Source: Candidatus Hydrothermota bacterium
GTDB taxonomy: Bacteria > Hydrothermota > Hydrothermia > UBA1063
Direction of reading: 5' to 3'
DNA length: 13,320 bases
Assembly: GCA_003644895.1 (NCBI GenBank)
Contig: QNDO01000019.1
Coordinates: 1-13,320 of the forward strand
A program made the translations under genes and the position numbers. Numbering within the stretch: position 1 is the first letter of the stretch; every line of letters starts with the position of its first letter. Below, one piece after another: positions 1 through 7,871 of this stretch. Below the pieces are notes generated by a model that searched no databases, had not been told where the DNA came from, and worked only from the letters and a program-made list of their open reading frames with translations.

Positions 1-2
1 GT

Positions 3-887
3 ATGATAGGTGTTCTGGTAGTGGGTGTATTATTACTTATACCCAACAGGTCTTTTATAGGAGATTCTCCAGATGCGGTTAGTGTGGCTTTAGCAGAGGT
101 TACGGTTGCGAAAGAAGGAGCATACTGTTTTTACAATCCTGCAGTTACAGGACTAAGTCAGGGCGAAATTATCATGTTTAGTTTTGATTACGTCTATGAG
201 AGCATAGAAGATGTATTAAATTATGAATCAAAGATTAGAGGAAGATATTTCTCTTATTTTCTTATCGGTGAAGGAGGTGTGAATCTTTCTTATCGCGCGG
301 TAAGCAGAAAAGACCTTGTTAATGAAGATGGCGAAATAATATATTCCGTAGACGAGTTCCTTCTGAATTTAGCCTCCTTGCTTTATTTTAATTTCTATGG
401 AGGTGTTAACTTTAAGTATTATTATGTGAGATATGGTGAAGCACTCCGTTGGGGAGAATCTTATAACTTGAATCTTGATACAGGAAATGGATATGGTGTG
501 GATATAGGCTTTGTATATACCTTCGGGAATATAAATGTCGGATTAAGCGGCATCAATATTATATCTAAAGTGTATTACAAGGATTACGAGAGTGACAGAC
601 CACCTACAATATTTAGAGGAGCTGTGGTTTTCCATCCACACAATCTTGTAAGGGTGGGCATAGGAGGAGAAAAAAACAGTAGTTCAGAACTTAGGGATTT
701 TTTTAATGCAGGTATTGAGTTTAAGCCTTTCAAATCCATATGGTTACGTGGAGGCTTAACAACAAGCTCAATATCCAAGGACGACTTTTTTTATTCCTTC
801 GGTTTTGGAGTGTCAATCCGTTCCACAGAGGTCAATTTTGGTATACGGAAAAGCAGAGTTTATTTGACATTGAAAGTGAAGGGATAA
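3..887 (+). CDS. PorV/PorQ-like outer-membrane beta-barrel protein (5' end uncertain)
   Basis: Predicted outer-membrane protein of 294 residues as visible. A hydrophobic N-terminus (about residues 2-13) looks like a signal peptide core. It is followed by a segment VSVALAEVTVAKEGAYCFYN then PAV, which resembles the conserved start of PorV/UPF0164-type barrels (an 'AxxGGAxVALADDxxAxYYNPAGL' pattern). The rest alternates short aromatic- and glycine-rich strands (for example GYGVDIGFVYTFGNINVGLSG near residue 165) and ends in strand-like sequence, as expected of a beta barrel. The ATG lies only 2 bases from the window edge and the visible signal peptide has no positive n-region, so the true start may be upstream and outside the window. 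The stop is followed after 13 bases by the MFS gene, whose ribosome site (AGGAGAGGAG) fills the gap, so the two are probably co-transcribed. In Bacteroidetes-like bacteria PorV proteins serve type IX secretion, but no such partner is visible here, and a general barrel of unknown role is equally possible. Confidence 0.55.
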   Translation: MIGVLVVGVLLLIPNRSFIGDSPDAVSVALAEVTVAKEGAYCFYNPAVTGLSQGEIIMFSFDYVYESIEDVLNYESKIRGRYFSYFLIGEGGVNLSYRAVSRKDLVNEDGEIIYSVDEFLLNLASLLYFNFYGGVNFKYYYVRYGEALRWGESYNLNLDTGNGYGVDIGFVYTFGNINVGLSGINIISKVYYKDYESDRPPTIFRGAVVFHPHNLVRVGIGGEKNSSSELRDFFNAGIEFKPFKSIWLRGGLTTSSISKDDFFYSFGFGVSIRSTEVNFGIRKSRVYLTLKVKG

Positions 888-900
888 AAGGAGAGGAGAC

Positions 901-2109
901 ATGGAGAAAAAGAAACTTCCGGGCAGTGTAATTGGTTTCGGATTTGTAAGTTTTTTCACTGACATGTCCAGTGAAATGGTATATCCTCTCCTGCCTATAT
1001 TTCTTTCCAGTGTTTTGGGCGTGGGAGCTGAAGCTCTTGGTCTCATTGAAGGTATTGCAGAAGCAACTGCAAGTGTATTAAAGACTTTTTCAGGATACAT
1101 TTCTGACAGAATTAGGAGAAGAAAACCTCTGGTATTGCTGGGGTATAGCTTATCCGCAATAGCAAAGCCCACCATAGGTCTGGCAGGAAGGTGGATTCAT
1201 GTACTTGCTGCAAGATTTGCGGATAGAGTGGGTAAGGGAATACGTACTTCTCCTCGAGATTCTTTGATAGCGGATGTGGTAGATGATACTATCAGGGGAA
1301 GAGCCTTTGGCTTTCACAGAGCCATGGACACAGGAGGGGCTGTTTTCGGACCTCTTTTAGCATATATTCTACTTGCTATACTGTTAAAATATTACTCAGT
1401 GTCGGTAAGCGTTAGATCTGTGTTTTTACTTTCACTCATTCCAGGGATCTTTGCAATTATCACACTTATCTTTTTTGTTAAAGAGAAACCAAAAGAACAG
1501 AGGGAGTTGAGAAAATTAAAACTGGGGTTTAAGGGCCTTTCTAAAGAATTTAAATTATTACTTGCCGTGATGCTTGTATTCTCTCTGGGAAATTCATCAA
1601 ATACTTTCTTGATCCTAAGAGCTTCTAATATCGGCTTTAAAACAGAGATGATACCTATTTTATATATGTTCTTCAACATTGTTTATGCCGGTTCAGCAAT
1701 GCCCCTCGGCTCTTTATCAGATAAAATAGGTCGAAGACTCACAATTGCTATGGGATTTTTTATTTATTTTATAGTATATCTCGGCTTTGCAAGACTCAGC
1801 ACCCATCAATATATATATCTCTGGATACTTTTTGGATTGTACGGCATATATTATGGATTCACAGACGGCACGCTGAGAGCTCTTGTGGCGGATATCTCTC
1901 GAAGGGAGGAGAGGGGATTTGCTTATGGACTTTATCATATGCTTGTGGGGCTCATGCTTTTCCCGGCCAGCTTTATTGCAGGAATTTTATGGGAGAAGGT
2001 GGCACCGAGTGCCCCCTTTTATTTTGGGGCCTTGACTGCAGCAATATCTGCATTTTTAATTTTAATAGTTATAAAGGAGAAAAAATATGAGGAGGATCCT
2101 GTCAGGTAA
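901..2109 (+). CDS. Major facilitator superfamily (MFS) permease
   Basis: Inner-membrane transporter of 402 residues, the usual MFS length, with about 12 hydrophobic segments in two halves. The loop after TM2 carries a motif-A-like sequence GYISDRIRRRKP (residues 65-76), and the second half repeats it as GSLSDKIGRR, the expected internal duplication. The stretch around DRVGKGIRTSPRDSLIADV (about residues 108-126) and the following AFGFHRAMDTGGAVFGP are typical of a subfamily of putative drug or solute efflux permeases; the substrate cannot be told from sequence. A strong Shine-Dalgarno (GGAGAGGAG) sits just before the ATG. The last 23 bases overlap the start of trpS, and the trpS ribosome site lies inside this gene, so translation of the two is likely coupled. 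Permease function is confident; specificity is unknown. Confidence 0.88.
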   Translation: MEKKKLPGSVIGFGFVSFFTDMSSEMVYPLLPIFLSSVLGVGAEALGLIEGIAEATASVLKTFSGYISDRIRRRKPLVLLGYSLSAIAKPTIGLAGRWIHVLAARFADRVGKGIRTSPRDSLIADVVDDTIRGRAFGFHRAMDTGGAVFGPLLAYILLAILLKYYSVSVSVRSVFLLSLIPGIFAIITLIFFVKEKPKEQRELRKLKLGFKGLSKEFKLLLAVMLVFSLGNSSNTFLILRASNIGFKTEMIPILYMFFNIVYAGSAMPLGSLSDKIGRRLTIAMGFFIYFIVYLGFARLSTHQYIYLWILFGLYGIYYGFTDGTLRALVADISRREERGFAYGLYHMLVGLMLFPASFIAGILWEKVAPSAPFYFGALTAAISAFLILIVIKEKKYEEDPVR

Positions 2110-3268
2110 TAGACCCACAGGAAAGTTGCATATCGGCCATCTTTTTGGGGTACTACAGAATTGGAAGAGGTTGCAATATGAATATGAAAGTTTCTTCGAG
2201 GTGGCTGACTGGCATGCGTTGACAACAAATTATAAAAAAACAGACGAGTTACAACAGAATATAGTGGATATGGTAATAGACTGGCTTGTAGTAGGAATTG
2301 ATCCAGAGCAGGCCACAATATTCGTTCAGTCAGATGTTAAGGAACATGCAGAGTTGCATTTATTATTCTCTATGATTGTGACGGTTTCGCGTTTGCTAAG
2401 GAATCCCACTTTAAAAGAATATATCAAGGAAGTTTCTCCTACAGAGCTTACTACAACTAAAAGGAAGAGTTTCGATAAGTTTGCAGCCAGAGTCATCGAT
2501 ATCTTCATGGATGAATTTGAGGGTATAGAGAGAAGAGAAAATTTTATAGAATGGAAGAGCATTTTGAAACAAAAATTAAAAGAGGTATTTTTGAAAGAAA
2601 TGAAGGAACATGGTCTGGAGGAAGAAGAGGAACTTACTTACGGCCATTTAGTCTCATACGGCTATCTTGGATATCCTGTGCTACAGGCATCTGATATTTT
2701 GGTTTACCGTGCCTCTCATGTGCCCATAGGGGCTGATCAGCTTCCACACCTCGAAATAACTAGAGAAATTGCAAGGAGATTCAATCATCTTTATGGCGAG
2801 GTTTTTCCAATACCAGAACCTATTTTAACTGAATTTGCGAAAGTCCCGGGGATTGACGGTAGAAAAATGTCCAAATCTTACGGCAACACTATTTTAATTT
2901 CAGAAGACCCTGAAACACTCAAAGAAAAAGTAATGTCATCATACACAGATCCCCAAAAAATCAGAAAGAATGATCCAGGACATCCTGAGGGATGTCCTAT
3001 TTTTGCCTATCATAAAATATTTCATTCTGAAAGCGCAGATGAAGCAGAGATTAACTGCAAAAAAGGTCTATTGGGATGCGTAGAACACAAAAAATTTGTT
3101 GCAGAAAAGATGATAGAGTTCTTGGAGCCTTACCGGGCCAAAAGATCGGAACTCGAACAGGATAGAAACAAGGTAGTCGAGATTCTTAAAGAAGGTGCAC
3201 AAAAGGCCAGAGTGGAAGCTGAGAAAACATTGGAGCTTGTTCGAGAGCATATGAAGCTCTGGGGATAA
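2087..3268 (+). CDS. trpS: Tryptophan--tRNA ligase (TrpRS) with an inserted segment
   Basis: Cytoplasmic class Ic aminoacyl-tRNA synthetase that charges tRNA-Trp with tryptophan using ATP. The N-terminus has SGNRPTGKLHIGHLFG with the HIGH motif at residues 15-18. The tryptophan-pocket and core motifs GYPVLQASDILVYRA (195-209) and GADQLPHLEITREIARRFN (215-233) are present, and KMSKS is at 260-264. At 393 residues it is about 60 longer than the common bacterial form (roughly 330). The excess is a charged, helix-rich insertion at about residues 113-189, between NPTLKEY and SYGYLGYP. The start ATG is preceded by AAAGGAG and overlaps the end of the MFS gene by 23 bases. The stop is followed one base later by the riboflavin synthase start, so it sits in a tight mixed-function operon. 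Confidence 0.96.
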   Translation: MRRILSGNRPTGKLHIGHLFGVLQNWKRLQYEYESFFEVADWHALTTNYKKTDELQQNIVDMVIDWLVVGIDPEQATIFVQSDVKEHAELHLLFSMIVTVSRLLRNPTLKEYIKEVSPTELTTTKRKSFDKFAARVIDIFMDEFEGIERRENFIEWKSILKQKLKEVFLKEMKEHGLEEEEELTYGHLVSYGYLGYPVLQASDILVYRASHVPIGADQLPHLEITREIARRFNHLYGEVFPIPEPILTEFAKVPGIDGRKMSKSYGNTILISEDPETLKEKVMSSYTDPQKIRKNDPGHPEGCPIFAYHKIFHSESADEAEINCKKGLLGCVEHKKFVAEKMIEFLEPYRAKRSELEQDRNKVVEILKEGAQKARVEAEKTLELVREHMKLWG

Positions 3269-3269
3269 C

Positions 3270-3863
3270 ATGTTCACGGGGTTGATAGAAGAAATAGGCG
3301 AGATTAAAATCGTTAAAAGGGAGGGAAAATCTGCAAGAGTATTTGTGAAAACATCCTTAAGTCTGGAAAAGGGGGCATCCATTGCAGTTGACGGTGTTTG
3401 TATCACAGTGGAAAAAATTGACAAAGACGGCTTCTGGGCGTTTTTAAGTGAAGAATCCATTGAAAGAACGCGATTTAAATTTATCTTAAAACCAGGCATA
3501 AAAGTTAATCTCGAGCGCCCTTTAACTTTGGCAGCCAAGCTTGATGGGCATCTGGTGCTTGGTCATGTGGACACCACGGGTATTATTGTGAGCGTTAAGA
3601 AAAAGGGGAGTGGAGCGGAGATGGAATTTAAATTAAAAGACAAGTATTACACAAAATTCCTTGTAGAGAAAGGGTCTGTGGCTGTCAATGGAATATCATT
3701 AACTTGTTTCAACATTAAAGATGATTGTTTTAAAGTAGCCCTTATACCCGAAACTTTAAAAAAAACCAATCTGGGTTTTGCTAGGGTGGGAGATCCTGTA
3801 AATCTTGAGTTTGATATTATTGGCAAATATGTGGAAAATATGATTAAAGGTAGGGGGATATGA
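3270..3863 (+). CDS. ribE: Riboflavin synthase, alpha subunit
   Basis: Catalyses the last step of riboflavin synthesis, dismutation of two 6,7-dimethyl-8-ribityllumazine molecules to riboflavin and a pyrimidinedione. The signature N-terminus MFTGLIEEIG is intact. The protein is an internal duplication of two lumazine-binding barrels: half one has DGVCITV (41-47) and VNLERPL, and half two has NGISLTC (140-146) and VNLEFD. GHLVLGHVD (93-101) marks the junction. A C-terminal helix for trimerisation follows. The length of 197 is close to the usual ~200. The ribosome site is weak (GGGG before ATAACATG) and the start is one base after the trpS stop, so translational coupling is likely. The other rib genes (ribAB, ribD, ribH) are not in the window. 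The last 4 bases overlap the ispE start. No FMN riboswitch leader is present in front of it. Confidence 0.96.
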   Translation: MFTGLIEEIGEIKIVKREGKSARVFVKTSLSLEKGASIAVDGVCITVEKIDKDGFWAFLSEESIERTRFKFILKPGIKVNLERPLTLAAKLDGHLVLGHVDTTGIIVSVKKKGSGAEMEFKLKDKYYTKFLVEKGSVAVNGISLTCFNIKDDCFKVALIPETLKKTNLGFARVGDPVNLEFDIIGKYVENMIKGRGI

Positions 3864-4708
3864 AACTTCTTGCAACTTTGCATTCACCTGCTAAAGTAAA
3901 TCTTGGGTTGTGGATTACGGGGCGGAGAAACGATGGATACCATAATCTCGTTACAGTGTTCCACCGCATTGCATTCCACGATACTATTAAGATATGGGAT
4001 GGTGAAAAGTTTGCTGTGAAATGTACCGATTGTCCTGATGATGAAGGAAATATACTTTTCAATGTAAAGGAACTTTTCGAGAATCGTTTTAATATAGAAA
4101 TTAATTTTTATATCGAAATTTTTAAAGAAATACCGCCGGGATCTGGCCTTGGTGGTGCCAGTTCAAATGCTGCTACCTTCATACAATTTTTAAATGAGCA
4201 TTTTAAGCTGGGTCTGGATAGAAAGGAACTCATAGAGCTTGGAAGTAGAGTAGGAGCGGATGTTCCATTTTTCTTGCTTGAAGAAGATGCTTGTATTGCC
4301 ACCGGGATAGGAGACATTCTGGAACCCATTGATTCTAACATGAATTTTCCCCTTTATTTATATATACCTGATGTAAGAATAAGTACCGCGTGGGCTTATA
4401 ATAAAATTGACGAGCTTAATTTACATATACCTCATAAGGAAGCCCTTGAAAAAGCTATGAGAATTTCCAGAGCTTTGCAAGAAAATGACCTTGAAGCTTT
4501 ATATCCTTTAGAAAATACATTCGAAAAAGTTGTTTTTGCAGAATATCCGGAAATTAGGGAAGCTAAGGAAAATTTATATATTTTAGGAGCTAAAGTGGCT
4601 TCTCTGAGTGGTTCAGGATCTTCGGTTTTCGGAATTTTTGAACGTTTTTTAACAATTCATGGTGAAGAAAACTTGGTGGAGTCACGATTGGGGGGGAAGG
4701 TAGGATAG
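3860..4708 (+). CDS. ispE: 4-diphosphocytidyl-2-C-methyl-D-erythritol kinase
   Basis: GHMP-family kinase of the MEP (non-mevalonate) isoprenoid pathway; it phosphorylates CDP-methylerythritol at the 2-hydroxyl using ATP. The N-terminal substrate motif SPAKVNLGLWITGRRNDGYH is present, with the active-site Lys at residue 12. The glycine-rich ATP loop PPGSGLGGASSNAA is at 92-105, the catalytic Asp is in GADVPFFL (D134), and the third GHMP motif LSGSGSSVFG is near the C-terminus. The length of 282 residues matches the family. A good ribosome site (AGGTAGGGGG) lies in the end of ribE, and the start overlaps the ribE stop by 4 bases. Its last 27 bases overlap, tail to tail, the end of waaA on the other strand. 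Other MEP genes are not in the window. Confidence 0.96.
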   Translation: MKLLATLHSPAKVNLGLWITGRRNDGYHNLVTVFHRIAFHDTIKIWDGEKFAVKCTDCPDDEGNILFNVKELFENRFNIEINFYIEIFKEIPPGSGLGGASSNAATFIQFLNEHFKLGLDRKELIELGSRVGADVPFFLLEEDACIATGIGDILEPIDSNMNFPLYLYIPDVRISTAWAYNKIDELNLHIPHKEALEKAMRISRALQENDLEALYPLENTFEKVVFAEYPEIREAKENLYILGAKVASLSGSGSSVFGIFERFLTIHGEENLVESRLGGKVG

Positions 4709-5893
4709 AGTATCTTCTATATCCTGGATAATTTCTTTGGCTATACCCTGCTTTTGTACTATTGCTTTTAAGGCATTTTGCCCCATTTTTCTGCGTAAAC
4801 CGTCCCTCTGGTAGAGCCTTGTAATTTCTTCAACCAGCTCATGGACATTTCTCACAACCATTCCACCTTTGGATTTGAGGATATAATAAGCTATACTTTC
4901 CACATTGGAGATATAGGGACCGAAGAGAACAGGAATGCCAAAACTTGCAGGTTCCATTATATTATGTCCTCCATAATCTTCAAGACTACCTCCCACAAAT
5001 GCAACATCGGATATAGAATAAAATTCTCTCAGTTCCCCAAGGGTATCAAGTATAAATACTTTTCCTTTTTGAGGGTAAGATTCAGTGCTTCTGGTATTGT
5101 AATCCAGGGATTTTCTTTTCAGTTTAGTTTTGATTATGTCAACCCTATCTAGGTGGCGGGGAGCAATTATAATGTAAATATCCTCTAATTTATGCAGCAG
5201 CTGGAATATAGCCTCTATAATCTGATCCTCTTCCTTTGATCTAATACTCCCAAAGGTTATCACAAAAGAAGAGGACTCAATGCCCAAGCCCTCTCTGCTG
5301 GCTCTATCTTCTATATCTACACTATCGTATTTCAGGTTTCCTGTAATTTTAATTTTGTCGGGGTTAATGCCGAATGATAAAATTCTCCTTGCATCTGCGG
5401 CAGATTGGGCATAAATTCTTACAAAAATTGAAAGAAGCATTCTAAAGACCTTCTTAAAATATTTAATCCGCCGATAATTTTTCTCTGAGATGCGGGCATT
5501 TACAAGAAAAGCTGGTATTTTAAATTTTCTCATCTGGGTTAGCATATTAGGCCATAATTCGGTTTCCACATCAATAAATATTTCTGGAGAAACCCGTGAA
5601 ATTATCCGCATAATCCGAGCCTTTTCATCAAGAGGAAATCTTAAAATCTGAATTTTTTCTCCCCAGAGTTCCTGCGCTTTATTTAGACCCGAGGATGTAA
5701 AAGCAGTGAGAAATATTTTTTTGTTTCGGGATAATAATTCGTCGATCAGAGATTTTGCAGCCATAACTTCACCCAAGGAACAGCAATGTATCCAAACATC
5801 AGCTTTTTTTAATTTTCCTATTTCATTTTTTTTCACAGGGTTAATGAGTTTTGTCACTGGTGATATAAGAAAATTATATATTTTGAAAATCAT
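4682..5893 (-). CDS. waaA: 3-deoxy-D-manno-octulosonic acid (Kdo) transferase
   Basis: Membrane-associated GT-B glycosyltransferase that adds Kdo from CMP-Kdo to the lipid A precursor at the cytoplasmic face of the inner membrane. Family motifs in order are WIHCCSLGEV with the probable catalytic base E42, ETELWPN (110-116), NARISEKNY (132-140), GNLKYDS (185-191), PRH (245-247) and GGSLEDYGGHNIMEPASFG (301-319), which forms the CMP-Kdo site. A short hydrophobic N-terminus (IFKIYNFLI) probably anchors the enzyme. At 403 residues it is slightly shorter than the usual ~425. The ATG overlaps the rpoN stop as ATGA and is preceded by GAGGAG. It is the last gene of the minus-strand LPS/sigma-54 operon. 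How many Kdo residues it adds cannot be told. Its presence implies a Kdo-type LPS. Confidence 0.95.
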   Translation of the reverse strand: MIFKIYNFLISPVTKLINPVKKNEIGKLKKADVWIHCCSLGEVMAAKSLIDELLSRNKKIFLTAFTSSGLNKAQELWGEKIQILRFPLDEKARIMRIISRVSPEIFIDVETELWPNMLTQMRKFKIPAFLVNARISEKNYRRIKYFKKVFRMLLSIFVRIYAQSAADARRILSFGINPDKIKITGNLKYDSVDIEDRASREGLGIESSSFVITFGSIRSKEEDQIIEAIFQLLHKLEDIYIIIAPRHLDRVDIIKTKLKRKSLDYNTRSTESYPQKGKVFILDTLGELREFYSISDVAFVGGSLEDYGGHNIMEPASFGIPVLFGPYISNVESIAYYILKSKGGMVVRNVHELVEEITRLYQRDGLRRKMGQNALKAIVQKQGIAKEIIQDIEDTLSYLPPQS

Positions 5894-7152
5894 ACCCGTC
5901 TCCTCTTGGAGGAAGGCGGAATACCAAGCTGTGCCCTTTTATCCCGGACACTCCTACGAGATATATTGATACCTTTTTGTTTTAAAATAATAGCAATATC
6001 TTCATCTGAATAGGGCTTTTGTGGATTCTCATTTTCCACAATCTCTTTTATTAAAAGTAAAAGTTCATCTTCTGAAATCCGGGAATTAAACCGCCCTACG
6101 GCTTTCTTAAAGAAAAATCTCAGTTCAAAAATACCCCTGGGTGTATCTGCATATTTGTTCTTTACTATGCGGTTAAATGTGGAAATGGGGATATTTAATT
6201 GTGAAGCAGCCTCCTTCTGTGTGATGGGTACGAGAAAATTATTTTTACCAAGTAGGAAATCTTTTTGAGATTCTGCAATAAATTCAGCCACCTTTCTTAT
6301 ATTTTCTCTCCTTTTGAGGAGCATCCTCTGAAATTCCAGAACTTTTTGATATTTTTCTTTCAAAAATTTTCTGGTTTGTTTGTCAAGATCAGGAGATTGC
6401 AATAATTCTAAGTATTTTTTGTTTACCCTAAAATTCAGTATAGGGTTTTCGTCTACCTCCACTCTTAATTCATTGCCTTCTATTTTGATTATAACTTCAG
6501 GATACACATACGGAGACTTTGTATCTTCGTACTTGTATAAGGGATAAGGCAATAAAAATTTTTTTACTTCTGGGTGCTCTTTGATAAAAACTCCTGGGTC
6601 TTTTACGTTTTTGAAACCTCTATCGTGGAGTTGGAGAATTGTATATTCTTTAACATTAAGAGCCCCAACTCCTAAAGGATCAAACCTCATTATTTTTTCT
6701 CGCACCTTTTCCACAATTTCGGGACTAGTATTCACTTCCTGAGCTATTTCCTCCACGCTGCATGAAAGAAACCCCTTTTCGTCAAGGCGATTTAATATAG
6801 AATAAGCAATTAGTCTTAATTTTTTTTGAGGGAATTCCATCTCCAGCTGAATTTCAAGCCTAGGCCAAATACTGTCCTTTTGAACCCATCTTTCATCGAT
6901 TCTGTCCCTTTCTTCATCTTCATCAACCAGAGGATGGGAATAATCTCCTCGATCTATAATCTGATCCAGGTTTATAATTTCCTGTATCATGAGACTCTCA
7001 TCTTGAAATTCAATGAATGGATTTTGTAGGGCTTCTTCACGGATTTTATCTTGTAATTCCAGGAGGGGAAGCTCTAGGAGTTTTGCCTCAACAATCAAAA
7101 GAGGTAACGGTTTCAGTGTCTGTTTGAGTTCAAGACGAAAGTCCTGCTTCAT
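5890..7152 (-). CDS. rpoN: RNA polymerase sigma-54 factor
   Basis: Alternative sigma factor that directs RNA polymerase to -24/-12 promoters and needs an ATP-driven enhancer-binding activator. The 420-residue protein has a region I (1-50, ending EEALQNPFIEF), an acidic region II (about 65-95), the core-binding domain (about 100-240) and a DNA-binding helix-turn-helix ITQKEAASQLNIPISTFNRI (310-329), followed by YADTPRGIFELRFFF (334-348). The C-terminal RpoN box is SRRSVRDKRA (398-407), against the usual ARRTVAKYRE. Region I has far fewer glutamines than typical members. It is shorter than the E. coli protein (about 477), mostly in the middle. The start overlaps the lptB stop by 4 bases (ATGA) and follows a GGGGGAGAG site; the stop overlaps waaA the same way. 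Identity is secure. No activator gene and no clear -24/-12 promoter were found in the window. Confidence 0.96.
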   Translation of the reverse strand: MKQDFRLELKQTLKPLPLLIVEAKLLELPLLELQDKIREEALQNPFIEFQDESLMIQEIINLDQIIDRGDYSHPLVDEDEERDRIDERWVQKDSIWPRLEIQLEMEFPQKKLRLIAYSILNRLDEKGFLSCSVEEIAQEVNTSPEIVEKVREKIMRFDPLGVGALNVKEYTILQLHDRGFKNVKDPGVFIKEHPEVKKFLLPYPLYKYEDTKSPYVYPEVIIKIEGNELRVEVDENPILNFRVNKKYLELLQSPDLDKQTRKFLKEKYQKVLEFQRMLLKRRENIRKVAEFIAESQKDFLLGKNNFLVPITQKEAASQLNIPISTFNRIVKNKYADTPRGIFELRFFFKKAVGRFNSRISEDELLLLIKEIVENENPQKPYSDEDIAIILKQKGINISRRSVRDKRAQLGIPPSSKRRRV

Positions 7153-7871
7153 AGTTTAAATCTCTCCCCCAGATATATCTTTCGGGCTTCAGGATTATTT
7201 ATTAGTTCTTGAGAAGTTCCCTCAATCAAAATTTCCCCCTGATAAATTATATAAGCCCGGTCTGTTATAGAAAGAGTCTCCCTTACATTGTGGTCTGTAA
7301 TAAGTATGCCAATATTTAAATTCTTAAGGTTTATTATAATATCCTGTATTTCTTCCCTGGTTTTGGGGTCGATACCTGTAAAGGGTTCGTCAAGAAGCAA
7401 GAATTTTGGAGTTATTGCGAGGCTTCGCGCTATTTCCACCCTTCTTCTTTCTCCTCCAGAAAGATTATATGCTTTCTCATTTTTTAATTTATCGATGCCC
7501 ATGAGATTTAGGAGTTCCTGCGTCTTCTTGGCGGCTTCTTCTTTATTTGTTTTTTTCAATTCAAGAATTGAATATATATTTTCAAAGACAGTGAGTTTCC
7601 TGAAAACAGAAGCTTCCTGAGGTAAGTAGCTCACCCCCATTTGTGCCCTTTTGTACATGGGAAAATGAGTTAATTCCATATCATCTAGAAAGATATTCCC
7701 GTGGTCGGGTTTTAAAGCTCCCATAATCATATAAAATGTTGTGGTTTTCCCAGCCCCATTAGGCCCTAATAGCCCCACAACTTCACCCGTCTTAACTTCC
7801 AGAGAAATACCATTTACAGCTATTTTTTTGCCATATTTCTTTTTGAGATCAATTGCTTTTAGTACCGACAT
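7149..7871 (-). CDS. lptB: LPS export ABC transporter ATP-binding protein
   Basis: Cytoplasmic ATPase of the LptB2FG exporter, which extracts LPS from the inner membrane and pushes it along the Lpt bridge. The 240-residue protein has Walker A GPNGAGKT (36-43), a Q-loop YLPQE (82-86), signature LSGGERRR (137-144), Walker B FLLLDEP (157-163) with catalytic E162, the D-loop TGIDP, and the switch His in TDH (194). The PNGAGKTTTFYMIMG stretch and the C-terminal YLGERF are typical of LptB rather than of amino-acid ABC ATPases. I chose the ATG at 7871 rather than the TTG at 7877 because AAGGAG (7884-7879) is 7 bases from the ATG but only 1 base from the TTG. It overlaps the LptA-like gene by 23 bases upstream and rpoN by 4 bases downstream. 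LptF and LptG are not in the window. Confidence 0.96.
   Translation of the reverse strand: MSVLKAIDLKKKYGKKIAVNGISLEVKTGEVVGLLGPNGAGKTTTFYMIMGALKPDHGNIFLDDMELTHFPMYKRAQMGVSYLPQEASVFRKLTVFENIYSILELKKTNKEEAAKKTQELLNLMGIDKLKNEKAYNLSGGERRRVEIARSLAITPKFLLLDEPFTGIDPKTREEIQDIIINLKNLNIGILITDHNVRETLSITDRAYIIYQGEILIEGTSQELINNPEARKIYLGERFKL

Noticed and set aside
3068..3538. 156-residue open frame on the minus strand across the trpS/ribE junction
   Set aside because: It lies opposite two clearly conserved genes, has no recognisable motif, and is a shadow of their codon use.
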